Source: Caprella mutica
Taxonomy: Eukaryota; Arthropoda; Malacostraca; Amphipoda; Caprellidae
Direction of reading: 5' to 3'
NCBI GenBank assembly: GCA_947561585.1
Contig: CANNZV010000425.1
Location: 424,716 to 488,715 of the forward strand
DNA length: 64,000 bases
The position numbers and the translations under genes are program-made. Positions 44,276-56,965 of the stretch are shown piece after piece (the stretch's first letter is position 1; every line of letters starts with the position of its first letter). Under the pieces are notes generated by a model that saw nothing but the letters and a program-made list of their open reading frames with translations, was not told where the DNA came from and ran no database searches.

Positions 44276-47200
44276 TTAATACTGTCCCAAGAAATGGTAA
44301 CCATAGTAGCCAGAGGGGAAGGTATACGGTGCGTAGTTGTATTCCGAAGTTCTTGCGGCAGCGGCAACTGCTGCCGCGGCAGCACTTGAGCTTGCAGCTG
44401 TAACGACACTACTACTTCCACCTCCCTCTCCCATACGCCCCGCCAATTGATCCCCAACCATTCCCCGCCCACTGAGTTGATCAGCAGACATACGTGGTGT
44501 GAGTTGGCTTGGATCAGCCATCCTGTGGGGTAACTGGTCAGCCATTCGAGAGGCAGACCCAGTGGGCAGTTGATGGTGGTGCTCGTAACCGCCATATCCG
44601 AGAGGGGCATCTTCACTCTTGTAGCCAAGTACGCCTGGGCTTGCCCCTTTACCTGCAGCAGCCAAAGCGAGTGACGAGCTGGAGTGGTGCACAGGGTGGT
44701 GATGTGGGTGCCCACCAGTATTGTGGTCCATTGCTGTTGGTCGACTTAGATGGAATGCTTCCATAGGAAGCTGAGGTGTGAGATTGGGACCTCCGGATTG
44801 TCCGGCGACACTCACACCGCATTTCAAAATAGCAGCAGCGGCTCCCTGCAATAGGCCTGGACTGGTGAGGAATCCACCAGCACAATGCCCAGTGGATGCA
44901 TCAGAGCCAGCAACTCCTGATGGTCCATGTATTGAAGCCCCAACACCTGTAAGGCCAGAGGAGCCCCTTAGAGGTATGGAGGTACCAGGAGGTCCTGCAA
45001 TTGAATTAGAAATTTCCCCTCCGCCATTATCATCAGGCCCTTGCAGTATTTGGTTATTTGACTCTTCTTCACCCTCAGTTTCATTTGTCTCAACATCAGC
45101 ATCGTCAAAGTAACTGGTATCATTATCAGCCTCAGTAGTCATTCCTAAAGTGTTGTTTCTTTCCATATTTCTATTGGAGTTAGTTCGGTTTCTTGTGAAT
45201 TTGAGATCATTGTTGCTTTTAAAAGTTGCAAACCATCCATTTGACGCTTTGAAGTCGTGGTAACCTAGTTGTGGAGCTATTTGCAAGGCCTTGGCCCTAA
45301 TCATACCTGTGGTTATCCTAGTTGTGGGCGACATATGTCTGTACCACTTTATCAAATGTTCATTGAGAGAAGCGTACTCGCTCTTCCTGATTCGCTTTGA
45401 CGTTAATTTATCGCCTCTCATGACATTACTTTTATAGAGGGAGAGGATTTCTTCTCTCTTTTTAACAATCCCACTAACTTGAGTCTTACCAATGCCGTAC
45501 ATCAGTGCAATCTGGCGGTGAGATTTTCCATCAAGAAAAGCCTCTATGACTTTAACCTTGTCCTGTAACGTTAGAGTGACTCTCGACTGTTTTTCTTTGC
45601 TCCTCAGTGGGGGCAGGGTATATAAAGTCTTAGGGCTCAAACTAGGTACCTTCTTGTGAAAATCATTGAATTTATTCTCCTTATTGTTCGTTTTCATTTG
45701 GGATGGGGGAGTATCTAGGATATTATCCTCATCGATACAAATAGAGATGTTATTATCTTGTTCGCTGTTCACTATTGAATCAAAGTCATTATCGTCACTA
45801 TTAACAGCTTCTCCAACCTTATTCTTAGTCTCTACTTTGATGTTACACTTAGAGTCGGGCATGCTAACGTTTATGAATTCAACAGTATCAACATTTAAAC
45901 TATCATTGTTTTCGGATGTTTTACGCATTTCTATGTCGTTTTTGGATGCTTGAATGGAATATAATTTCTGCAGAGCTCGAGTTAATGGCCTTGTACAATC
46001 TAGACCAGAAAAAAGTGTCCTCTTTTCTTGTGCTAACCACTTCCTTCTCGCCTCAAGTCGTTTCAATTTAGCCTGCTTTTTCAAACGCTTTTCCAGGTTT
46101 CTCGATTTAGTAAATTTCTTCATCGTAACACAATCTTTAGTTGTCTTCGAATCATTATTATCATCTGAATTATCAAAAGATATTTTAACATCTACAAGTT
46201 TCTTTGAGCTAAACTGAACTTTTTTACACTCTGTGCTCATCGAAATGTCCAATTTCTTGTGACTCAAAGAAACCTCTTCAGGATTCTCCTTAACGACACT
46301 AATCATAACCTGTCCATCTGGGCCATCAACTTTAACACCATTCTTGCTAGATTCAGACATGTGATCCTTTGAAGTGTCAGCCATTTTGCCTTTCTCCGAT
46401 GTTCTCAATTCACTGGAAAATGCATCTTTATTCAAATCACCAATGCAATCACCATCTCCAGTGAGGATGTCCACGTCATTGCTGTTGCTGCTGTCCAAAA
46501 CATTCGAGCCCAAACCTTCGACCACCTCATCCCCGACATTTATCTGCGTTCCATCGACCAAGTGACTCTCCTCGACTTCTTTGGCTGATAACTCGACGTT
46601 GATGTCCGACAAGTCGACTTCAGAGTTCGCTTTGCTGGCGACACTCAGAGACGTGTTATGCTCTTCAATTCTCTTCTTGGAAAGAGGATCTTCATTCTCA
46701 ATCCAAGGATTTTGCTCTCCCAGATCAGAGAATTGGTTGCTGCTGTTGGATTTTCCTGGAATATAAGAAAAGGAAACTCACAATCTTGCTAACTTTAAAG
46801 TTATCGTAAAAATAGAAAATTGATGCAAGAACAAAAAGGATTAAAACAAGTTTCCTTTTCTCATATCCCAGAAAATCCAACATAGAAAATATTCTACTTA
46901 AAACATAGAAAAAAAGGTATTAGCTATTTACCTTAAGAATATTCATATTAAAAAAACTCACAAAGGTGATATTTAATGTTCTACCATTGCTAGGGTAGTT
47001 CAGAGTTATTCAATGGCTTCACATTTCCATTCACATAATAAAAAAAAGAGTCTATAGTAATAATTTCCATCTATGTTTGTTTATTTGTTTAGTGTTCGCT
47101 TTTACTATTCGCTTATAAACAAGAATAATGTAACTATGATAGGCACAGGAATGTATTGATATGAAATTTAAACTCCTAAGCTTTTATTTTATTTTATTTT

Positions 47201-50200
47201 ATATGTATTTTTTATAATAATACCTAATCATTTTTATAACTTGGTATCCATGATACCTGAAAGGGTATCCGTGATACCAACTAGCTAAGATAAATAATAA
47301 TTAGCTAGCTATATCGTTTTTTCTTATATATGATTCTAAAGTTTCGAGGAAAAAGTCTGGTGGTGAGATTTGTATGGCTCTTAACACACCAGGGAAGAAT
47401 TTTCTGGTTTATTAGGACAGTACTGTGTGATACATCGAGTTGGAAGCTCTGGAGTTCTTTCTTTGGTGATAAACGGTTCTAGACTCATTAAGTAATAAAA
47501 ATGCTGGTCCACCAGTTGGTCATTACGCAACTATTTAATAATTATATGTTTAAAATGCGTAATGGCACACCATTAGGGCAGAACGCAATGTTGGAATGAC
47601 AAGCACAACACACCAATGGGGAAATACACGAGAAACCTACTAATGATGGTCAGGGTTTATTTCGACCTCAGCTCATCAAACTATGACCTTACTAATCATG
47701 TTAGCTACAAACAACACACACATAGACATTTGGAGTTGTGATTCCTAATCTTTTATTTTAGTGTGTTGTTTATATTTTGATGTTTTTCTAAATAATAACT
47801 TATTGAAATTTTAATTCCCATCTGTTAATTGTTACTCTCATATTGTGAAAATAAAACATATTAATGTTTCACACCTTTTTTTTCCACATACTGGAGTAAC
47901 TTGCTACCTATTAGCTATATTATGAAGAGTTAGGAGAATTAGTAAGGAAAAAAATATATTTTCTTTCTCCATTTTGGATATTCAAATGTGAAATATTTCA
48001 GGATAATTTTAGAAGAGGAAATATAGGAAATATTTGAAATAGACGCTGTTCCTCGTAGTGGATTCAGTAAATTAGTTTTATTGTTTTGAAAAGAGAGTAT
48101 AATTGAGTACACTAACCTGTGTTGCTGTGACTGCTTAACGCATGCTCCAGTTTACTCTTCTTGGAGGCCTCGTCATCAGGGCGGGAGGCGGAGTCACCTC
48201 CATCAGGTAACAACTCTCCATCTTGCTGCTCCAGGTTAACCAGTGGCTGTAAAAAGGGATAGACTATTTTGGTGGAGCTATTACCTAGGTACAGAGCTTG
48301 CAATGAATCTCTGGATAACATTGTAACAATATAGGGATTATATATCTATAAAGATTCCTTCAAACGAAAAGAAAATAAAACAAGAAAATTTATGATCAAA
48401 TGAACACCGCATTGATTACGCACAGATAGCTACTACATTTATGTTCATTACTTTAAATGATGGTAAAATTTGAAATTAGCCTAGCTACGAGATGGCTATA
48501 GGCTATAAGTCGTATCCTAGCTACGAGATGCCTATTGGCTATAGGTCGTATCCTAGCTACGAGATGGCTATTGGCTATAGGTCGTATCCTAGCTACGAGA
48601 TGGCTATTGGCTATAGGTCGTATCCTAGGTACAGTAAATTCTCCACACTGCTCACCCTTTTCCTCTTGTCATCAGTATAGGTTGGAGAGGCAGGTTCATT
48701 CTTTGTCAGACTGAGGTCAATACCTGCAGTTTGGTAGAGAGAGGCAGAGGAGGTGGGCAGGAGTGTGTTTGGCTGCTGAAAGAAGATAATATTAGAAGAT
48801 ATTTTGTTGGTGAATATCTAAAGAAAATAATTAGATTTAGAGAGTTAAAAGAGTAATTAAATTAATAGTGCGTGTACGAATAAAATATTCATGAGCTTTT
48901 TAAAAAAATTAACACAATAAATACCTCCTAAAATCTTTGATAATAAGAAACTAGCTAACTATATCGTTCAGTTCAAATTCAGATTTAATAGCTTGCTAAA
49001 TGATTTGTTTAAAAAAATCAGTTACAAAATAAACTTGGTTAGCTAAAACTTACAGGTAAACTTCTTAGCCAAGAATTCTAACATTTGAAGCTTATTCTCA
49101 TTATATTTCATTCTCTCATTTCACTCATTTATTTTTTTGAATAGCTATCAAATTAGTGTAGCTATTTATTTCTCATTACCTGAATGGTGTCGGACTGTGA
49201 GGAAGAAGTAGCAATGTTACCAACAGAGTAGTCATAAGAGTAACCACCAGGCTGATGCATAGTAAGGACAGAGGAGCTCACTGGGATGGAAGAACAGTCG
49301 GAAGAATAATTGGGGAGAACTTGAGGACTGCTGGAGAGGAACTGAGAGGTGTAATGGCGGTGATGTTGACTGCTGTTAGTGCCTAACTGATGCTGAATGC
49401 TGTTCAAACAGTGCTGACTGGCATTGGCTGAATCTTGCAAATGCACAGCATTGTTATCAGTCTGGTTTGATGAATGCTCATAGAGCAACTCTTGCTGACT
49501 CGGCAACTTGGCCATCTTGTTCTGAATTCTGAAATCACCAACAGAAGATTGCTGCCCACCGTTTGAGTTCAAGTAATCCAGCATTGATGTTCGAGAAGGG
49601 GCGGACATTCTTATTTCGTACTCTCGTTTGGGTACGCAGGGGTTGTACAGGTGGGATGGTTGGTTAAAGTGCGACTGATGGATGATGGAATGAGATTTGG
49701 CAACATATGCAGGTTGGCTGTAGCAAACTGATGAAGGGCCTTGAAAAGATGAGGAGTGAATATTATTGCTGTCATCAGAGTGCATTTGGGAGCTACTGAG
49801 GATGCTATCGCCACCTATACTGCTTGAACACGGGAAGAACCTTTCCTCTACAGTGGGTGCATTGGATTCATTTTCAACAGAGTAATTCATTGATGGATCA
49901 CTGGTTGTGATTTGCTTTTCACTATCACTCACAGGCTCTTCTTCAGAGATGTCAGGGGTGTCTTCAAAAAGTATTCCTCCAGCACAAGATGTTGTGTTCG
50001 ATGTCGAATCTTTTTCAGTCTGAGTATTTGACGTTTTGCTACAAGAGTTATCAGTCGTTCTTTCGTTTTCTGATGAATCTTTAGAAATATTGTTGGTGTT
50101 AGATAGAAATTTACTCATGGCAGAATTGTCCTTGAGTCGCCCCAACCCTTTCAGCTGCAAAGAATCGGCAATCTCAAGAAGTCTGTTCATTTCAGTCTGA

Positions 50201-50891
50201 TCAACCTGAAAATGATCTATAATTATTAAACAATCTAGCACAATGTAGCTAGTAGATGCATCTATAACTGCTTGAATATTGACTACAGAAATACGGAGTA
50301 TAAGATATAAACTATCCAGCAAGACACACAATATTACTGAAAGCTAAATAACTATTTATTTTTACCTGAACTGATCCAACATAGATGTAATTGAGAAGAG
50401 CTTTTAGGTAATGAAAAGAAACATTCTCCAGAACAATTGTAGGGTGATCGTGTTTGTAAGTGAGTAGAGCTTGCATGAACCAGCCACTGGCGGCAGCCAA
50501 AATAGCCTGGTGACCTCTGACGACATAACCATCATTGCTGACGATGGATATATCGCAGTGGAGCTCACAATCTCTCTGACTCTTGAATGTCTGGAAGAAA
50601 AGGAAGTTAGCAGATCAATAACTTTAGATCATTTCTAAAAACTTCTCTAGATAATTTCTAAAAACATCTTTAGATCATTTCAAAAATATCTTTAGATCAT
50701 TTCAAAAAACATCTTTAGATCATTTCTAAAAACATCTTTAGTTCATTTCTAAAAACATCTTTAGATCATTTCTAAAAACATCTTTAGGCAACCATAGTAA
50801 GTAAAAAAATCACTTTACGTTTTTGAAGCCTCCCACTTACCTTCAATATGAAATCTGTGTGTTCTCCCCAAACAAGATGAAGTTTATTCAT
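44276..50891 (-). CDS. BTB/POZ protein fused to a CENP-B/pipsqueak-type DNA-binding domain, six coding exons
   Basis: Exons 50841-50891, 50366-50590, 49180-50205, 48656-48775, 48117-48246 and 44276-46755, all GT-AG with matching phases, give about 1343 residues. The start MNKLHLVWGEHTDFILK is the first Met of a BTB domain (about 1-125) with conserved HCDISIV, GHQAILAAASGWF, LKALLNYIYVGSV and LLEIADSLQLKGL segments; these domains dimerise. A long Ser/Asn/Gln-rich region follows (about 125-720), then a basic helix (about 730-762, EKRLKKQAKLKRLEARRKWL). Residues about 911-960 form a CENP-B N-terminal/pipsqueak helix-turn-helix (DKVKVIEAFLDGKSHRQIAL, GIGKTQVSGIVKKR) and 980-1040 a second, Tc5/CENPB-type one (DFKASNGWFATFKSNN). 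No DDE catalytic domain follows; the tail is Gly/His/Ala-rich and ends FLGQY. It is probably a nuclear transcription regulator. The double HTH is that of Tigger/pogo transposases, suggesting an exapted DNA-binding domain. A further 5' non-coding exon is likely (acceptor TATCTTCTTCAG at about 50935). Confidence 0.85.
46990..47390. mobile_element. MITE-A and MITE-B fragments in the last BTB intron
   Basis: 46992-47045 is a left half of MITE-A (AGGGTAGTTCAGAGTTATTC). 47235-47390 carries GGTATCCATGATACCTGAAA + GGGTATCCGTGATACCAACT and ATATCGTTTTTTCTTATA + GAGGAAAAAGTCTGG, as in MITE-B. Confidence 0.6.
48487..48632. repeat. 36-bp tandem repeat, 4 copies, beside a BTB splice donor
   Basis: Unit AGCTACGAGATGGCTATTGG + CTATAGGTCGTATCCT, four copies, ending about 23 bp before the donor of exon 4 (48655). 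Confidence 0.92.
50636..50790. repeat. 23-bp tandem repeat in BTB intron 1
   Basis: ATCTTTAGATCATTTCTAAA + AAC repeated about six to seven times; wholly inside the 249-bp intron 50591-50840, so it makes up most of that intron. Confidence 0.92.
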
Positions 50892-51021
50892 TCTTGTGAT
50901 AACAGAATTTCTAGTGCCTAGTGGGCCTATAGTTCTGAAGAAGATATAATAATATTATAATAACAAATTAATAGGTAATAATGATAATATTCCAAATTTC
51001 CAGTCTGCAAAATATGGGAGA

Positions 51022-51257
51022 CCAGTCTGTATTTGGTGCAAAAAATTCTACTGACTTTTTCAAAAAGCTGAAGAAAATCCACCGTAAATTTCCAGTAATT
51101 TGGCTGATCCACCAACATTTTGCTCAATTTTCACTGAAAATTAAAGATAACAAAGGAATGAATAGCTAAAAATCCACCGACTTTGCCAGAATATAATTTT
51201 CAAAGGGAAAAAATTCCACCGACAAGTCGGTGGAATTTACCACGAAATACAGTCTGG
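51022..51257 (+). mobile_element. 236-bp CCAGTCTG hAT-like MITE
   Basis: Begins CCAGTCTGTATTTGGTGCAA and ends CACGAAATACAGTCTGG. Flanked by ATGGGAGA on both sides (51014-51021, 51258-51265). It lies inside an older 179-type copy (begins about 51000, resumes TATTTGGGATATTCTCT). Confidence 0.93.
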
Positions 51258-51342
51258 ATGGGAGATATTTGGGATATTCTCTCTGAACAATTTTGAATTC
51301 ATTCCTATATTTTATAATATTTACATTAATTTTGCTACAAAC

Positions 51343-51494
51343 CCAGTCTGCAGAATATGCAATATGGGACATTTTTAACATTTTTCCGTTTGAACAATCT
51401 TTAATTTTCTCCTATATTTTCATGTATTTTAATGAGAACAGAAGCCAAAATGGAGGATTTCTTAGAGAACACTTTACCAGTACCTGCAGTCTGG
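51343..51494 (+). mobile_element. 152-bp CCAGTCTG hAT-like MITE
   Basis: Begins CCAGTCTGCAGAATATGCAA and ends AGTACCTGCAGTCTGG. Flanks CTACAAAC and CTACAAAT (7 of 8). Confidence 0.88.
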
Positions 51495-51505
51495 CTACAA
51501 ATCAA

Positions 51506-51684
51506 CCAGTCTGCAGAATATGTGAGATATTTGGGATATTCTCTCCGAACAATTTTGAATTAATTCCTATATTTACATTAATTTTGCTACGAACACTTCT
51601 GAATTAATTCCTATATTTACATTAATTTTGCTACGAACAGATTAAGAGATCTCTACGAACACCTAACCAGTTTCTGCAGACTGG
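51506..51684 (+). mobile_element. 179-bp CCAGTCTG hAT-like MITE
   Basis: Exactly 179 bp, flanked by CAAATCAA on both sides (51498-51505, 51685-51692). The target overlaps the duplication of the neighbouring 152-bp element. Confidence 0.95.
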
Positions 51685-51732
51685 CAAATCAAAGTGGAAA
51701 ACTCAAATTCTAACAGAGTTACTCATAAATAC

Positions 51733-51977
51733 CCAAGTAATAAAGCATGTCCAAACTCGCCATTGTAATGGCGAGTTTGTGACAGTTATTTTGAGCCCTC
51801 CAATTGCAAATGGCGAGTTTTATCTATTTTTCTCCTATGCTTAGTATGCTACAATCATACAATGTTATTTTGGGAGAGAATTTATGAAAATTTGATCATT
51901 TTGGAGAGAATTTGTTGAATTTTGGAGAGAGCTGGAGAGACAAATGGCGAGTTTATGAGACATACTATTTTACTTGG
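51733..51977 (-). mobile_element. CCAAGTAA hAT-like MITE, intact reference copy
   Basis: Termini CCAAGTAATAAAGCATGTC and (right) GACATACTATTTTACTTGG, 245 bp, flanked by ATAAATAC on both sides (51725-51732, 51978-51985). It shows the uninterrupted site AATAGTATGTC that is broken in two other copies. Confidence 0.94.
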
Positions 51978-51985
51978 ATAAATAC

Positions 51986-52709
51986 AGAATACTCAACTGC
52001 GGAGTTGATTAATAATTAACCCTGTTTACAGTTTACTAGTGTTTAGTATTAGTAAAGCATGTATAGCATGCACAGGAACATGCAGAGTTCAAATTTTTTT
52101 AAATATGAAATATATACTAATATAGGACTAATTTTTAGTTCTGTAACTTCTGTTCAAAGCAAAATATGTGCTGTGTAACTTGTGTAAGTATAGAATAATA
52201 GAAGGAAATTAAGAATTATTCAAACAGAAAATGTAACACAGAGTCAGAGTCACTGTCTCAAAGAGTGACATTGTCAGTCTTTGAGACAGTGACTCTGACA
52301 AGTGACATATTTTTGCTGATAAAGAAATTAATTAATAATAAGTAAAAAGAACACTGATTTTGATTGAATGACTTTAATTTTGTAAGTTCAGACTATCATA
52401 GTCTATGGACTAAAGAAGAGCAATTACCTAATTAATAATCAAAAATTTAGTTAATAGTTAAAAATAACTGAACATGAACCTTTTTTATTTGCTAGGTAGT
52501 AACAATTAAATCTATTAAGCGGAAAAATGCAATGGCTATTTAAGGGAAAGTTCCGAAATATTGGAAGGTTCCACACTTTCGATCATATAAAATATAAGTA
52601 TTACAATGTATACTTAGAATGATAATTATTACATTAGATACATTAAAGATAGATAATAGACAGATAATAAATCTTTCTTGTTTGATGCATACAACCATTT
52701 TTTTTTTCA
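51986..52709. other. Gene-free stretch with MITE-A half copy
   Basis: About 52542-52600 is a MITE-A left half (AGGGAAAGTTCCGAAATATT, CCACACTTTCGATCATATAA). A hairpin, GTCAGAGTCACTGTCTCAAA with its inverse, spans 52242-52302. No gene. Confidence 0.55.
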
Positions 52710-55120
52710 AATATTGTCCCAGTGACAAGTAAAACATATTTTCCTAATGACATGTAAAACATATTGTTCCAGTCACAAGTAAAGCATATTGTCCCAGTGA
52801 CAGGTAAAACATATTGTCCCAGTGACAGGTAAAACATATTGTCCCAGTGACAGGTAAAACTTATTGTCCCAGTCACAGGTAAATCATATTGTTCCAGTCA
52901 CAAGTAAAACATATTGTCCCAGTGACAGGTAAAACATATTGTCCCAGTGACAGGTAAAACATATTGTCCCAGTGACAGGTAAAACATATTGTCCCAGTGA
53001 CAGGTAAAACATATTGTCCCAGTGACAGATAAAACATATTGTCCCAGTGACAGGTAAAACATATTGTCCCAGTGACAGGTAAATATTGTCCCAGTGACAT
53101 GTAAAACATATTGTCCCAGTGACAGGTAAAACATATTGTTCCAGTCACAAGTAAAACATATTGTCCCAGTGACAGGTAAAACATATTGTCCCAGTGACAG
53201 GTAAAACTTATTGTCCCAGTGACAGGTAAAACATATTGTCCCAGTGACTGGTAAAACATATTGTCCCAGTGACAGGTAAAACATATTGTCCCAGTGACAG
53301 GTAAAACATATTGTCCCAGTGACATGTAAAACATATTGTCCCAGTGACAGGTAAAACATATTGTCCCAGTGAGAATTAAAACATATTGTCCCAGTGACAG
53401 GCTGTACATATTGTCCCAGTGACATGTAAAGCATATTGTCCCAGTGACAGGTAAAACATATTGTCCCAGTGACAGGTAAAACATATTGTCCCAGTGACAG
53501 GTAAAACATGTTGTCCCAGTGACATGTAAAACATATTGTCCCAGTGACAGGTAAAACATATTGTCCCAGTCAGAATTAAAACATATTGTCCCAGTGACAG
53601 GTTGTACATATTGTCCCAGTGACAGGTAAAACATATTCTCCCAGTGATAAGTAAAACATATTGTCCCAGTGACAGGTAAAACATATTGTCCCAGTGATAA
53701 GTAAAACATATTGTTCCAGTGAGAATTAAAACATATTGTCCCAGTGATAAGTAAAACATATTGTCCCAGTGACAGGTAAAACATATTGTCCCAGTGATAA
53801 GTAAAACATATTGTCCCAGTGACAGGTAAAACATATTGTCCCAGTGATAAGTAAAACATATTGTCCCAGTGACAGGTTGAACACATCGTCCCAGTGACAG
53901 GTAAAACATATTGTCCCAGTGATAAGTAAAACATATTGTCCCAGTGACAGGTAAATCATATTGTTCCAGTCACAAGTAAAACATATTGTCCCAGTGACAG
54001 GTAAAACATATTATTGTTTCAGTCACAAGTAAAACATATTGTCCCAGTGACAGGTAAAACATATTGTCCCAGTGAGAGGTAAAACATATTGTCCCAGTGA
54101 CAGGTAAAACATATTGTCCCAGTGACAGGTAAAACATATTGTCCCAGTGACAGGTAAAACATATTGTCCCAGTGACAGGTAAAACATATTGTCCCAGTGA
54201 GAGGTAAAACATATTGTCCCAGTGAGAGGTAAAACATATTGTTCCAGTCACAAGTAAAACATATTGTCCCAGTGACAGGTAAAACATATTGTCCCAGTGA
54301 CAGGTTGAACACATTGTCCCAGTGACAGGTAAAACATATTGTCCCAGTGATAAGTAAAACATATTGTCCCAGTGACAGGTAAATCATATTGTTCCAGTCA
54401 CAAGTAAAACATATTGTCCCAGTGACAGGTAAAACATATTGTTTCAGTCACAAGTAAAACATATTGTCCCAGTGACAGGTAAAACATATTGTCCCAGTGA
54501 GAGGTAAAACATATTGTCCCAGTGACAGGTAAAACATATTGTCCCAGTTACAGGTAAAACATATTGTCCCAGTGACAGGTAAAACATATTGTCCCAGTGA
54601 CAGGTAAAACATATTGTCCCAGTGACAGGTAAAACATATTGTCCCAGTGATAAGTAAAACATATTGTCCCAGTGACAGGTAAAACATATTGTCCCAGTGA
54701 TAAGTAAAACATATTGTCCCAGTGACAGGTTGAACACATTGTCCCAGTGACAGGTAAAACATATTGTCCCAGTGATAAGTAAAACATATTGTCCCAGTGA
54801 CAGGTAAATCATATTGTTCCAGTCACAAGTAAAACATATTGTCCCAGTGACAGGTAAAACATATTGTTTCAGTCACAAGTAAAACATATTGTCCCAGTGA
54901 CAGGTAAAACATATTGTCCCAGTGAGAGGTAAAACATATTGTCCCAGTGACAGGTAAAACATATTGTCCCAGTGACAGGTAAAACATATTGTCCCAGTGA
55001 CAGGTAAAACATATTGTCCCAGTGAGAGGTAAAACATATTGTCCCAGTGAGAGGTAAAACATATTGTTCCAGTCACAAGTAAAACATATTGTCCCAGTCA
55101 CAGGTAAAACATATTGTCCA
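52710..55120. repeat. 25-bp satellite array with higher-order structure, about 96 units
   Basis: Unit AACATATTGTCCCAGTGACA + GGTAA. Variant units (TTCCAGTCACAAG, GATAAG, GAGAGG, GGTTGAACAC) recur in the same order every 425 bp (17 units) between about 53,930 and 55,100. Long minus-strand frames arise only because variants avoid stops. No gene. Confidence 0.95.
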
Positions 55121-55334
55121 CGTCAGAGTTAAAAACATGTTGTCCCATCAGTTTTACATGGATAAATATAATGTCAACTCTAATTCAACGACAACAAACA
55201 TGGTTTCAATGAATTTATTTCCAGAAAGAAGTATTGATGAGACCAAATTCAATCAAATCAATCACGACTGGGACATGTTCTGACAAAAAAAAATGGAGAC
55301 TTTTAGGCATGTTGAAGTTTCTTACCCATCCTAA

Positions 55335-56965
55335 TTGATTGAGAGGGGTAAGTTATGGTGGGGCCATAGAAGATTGAGAGGGGTAAGTTATGGTGGGGCC
55401 ATAGAAGATTGAGAGGGGTAAGTTATGGTGGGGCCATAGAAGATTGAGAGGGGTAAGTTATGGTGGGGCCATAGAAGATTGGGAGGGGTAAGTTATAGTA
55501 AGGCCATAGAAGATAAAGAGGGGTAAGTCATGGTGGGGTCATAGAAGATTGAGAGGGGTAAGTTATGGTGGAGCCATAGGAGATAGAGAGGGGTAATTTA
55601 TGGTGGGGCCGTAGAAGATTGAGAGGGGTAAGTTATGGTGGAGCCATAGGAGATAGAGAGGGGTAAGTTATGGTGGGCCACAGAAGATTGGGAGGGGTAA
55701 GTTATAGTAAGGCCCGTGACCGGACAATTGCCACCCCCGGACAATTGCCACCCACGGACAATTGCCACCCCCGAACAATTGCCACCCGGACAATTGCCGC
55801 CCACGGACAATTGCCACCCCCGGACAATTGCCACCCCCGGACAATTGCCACCCAAATATTTATTATTAGGCCTCTTAACTTTAAAAATGGTGATAAAATA
55901 TGTATAATATTTTTGTACGATTAATTATTAATTGTATACATTATAAGATAAAAAATTTCATTCCACATTTACTATTTTTTTTATAAAATTAATTATTCCC
56001 ATAGTTGATTTAATAAATTATATGTTGTTATTATACGAATTATTTCCATTATTCAATTGATCATGTCCTTAGTTAATTGAAAATATCTTCCTTTATCAAT
56101 ACTATCATTAATAACAAATATCCATATTCCAGGATATCTATGAGTTGAGATGTTTATTGGCATGTAAGGAGTCATCCCGTACAGACTATATATGTGATAA
56201 GTTAGTGAAATTTCAAATTAACTAATAATCTGTGGAAAAGTTAATTGGCTTAAAATTATAGATGCGTGGTGTTTAAGAAAATCTATTAGTGTTGTAAATT
56301 CAATATATATAATTGGGTGAGTGTAAAAGAAATGATCCAGTAGATGTAATTTAATAGAAAATAATATTTCAAAGACGTAATGCATTTGCAGTCAAGAGAG
56401 ATGTATCCCTAAAGATTTTCCACTAATTTCACATTTCTAAAAATAAATTTTATAATTATTATGCTTGTAGATATTTTAAAATTGGTCTGAGTACACGATG
56501 ACAAATTTGTAAAATTTGAAAATAATATGAAATTAGAAAACTGTGATTTGTGAAATTAACATCAAAATATAAGATTTAAAAAGCATATTCAGAAATCAAA
56601 TAATAATATTTTTTTATCTCAAAATATATATAATTAATAATTAATCGTACAACAATAATATACATATTTTATCACCATTTTTAAAGTTAAGAGGCCTGAT
56701 ATTATTTACTTGGGTGGCAATTGTCCGGGTGGCAATTGTCCGGGTGGCAATTGTCCGGGGGTGGCAATTGTCCGCGGGTGGCAATTGTCCTATAGCACCA
56801 GTAAGGCCATAGAAGATAGAGAGGGGTAAGTCATGGTGGGGTCATAGAAGATTGAGAGGGGTAAGTTATGGTGGGGCCAAAGAAGATTGAGAGGGGTAAA
56901 TTATGGTGGGGCCATAGAAGATTGAGAGGGGTAAGTTATGGTGGAGCCATGGAAGATTATGTAGG
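55335..56965. repeat. 34-bp minisatellite split by a foldback insertion
   Basis: Unit AGATTGAGAGGGGTAAGTTA + TGGTGGGGCCATAG; about 11 units at 55335-55714 and about 5 at 56800-56965. The same unit occurs inverted at 58711-58880. Confidence 0.93.
55715..56799. mobile_element. Foldback element FB1 with tandem-repeat arms
   Basis: 1085 bp, flanked by AGTAAGGCC at 55706-55714 and 56800-56808. The outer arms are 16-17-bp repeats, GGACAATTGCCACCCCC (about 55728-55853) and inverted GGGTGGCAATTGTCC (56713-56790). Inner unique arms of about 100 bp are also inverted (TTAACTTTAAAAATGGTGAT near 55875 and ATCACCATTTTTAAAGTTAA near 56670). No transposase. Confidence 0.92.

Noticed and set aside
52643..55101. 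Many minus-strand frames (FYLSLGQYVLPVTGTI type)
   Set aside because: 25-bp satellite read in rotating frames; not coding.
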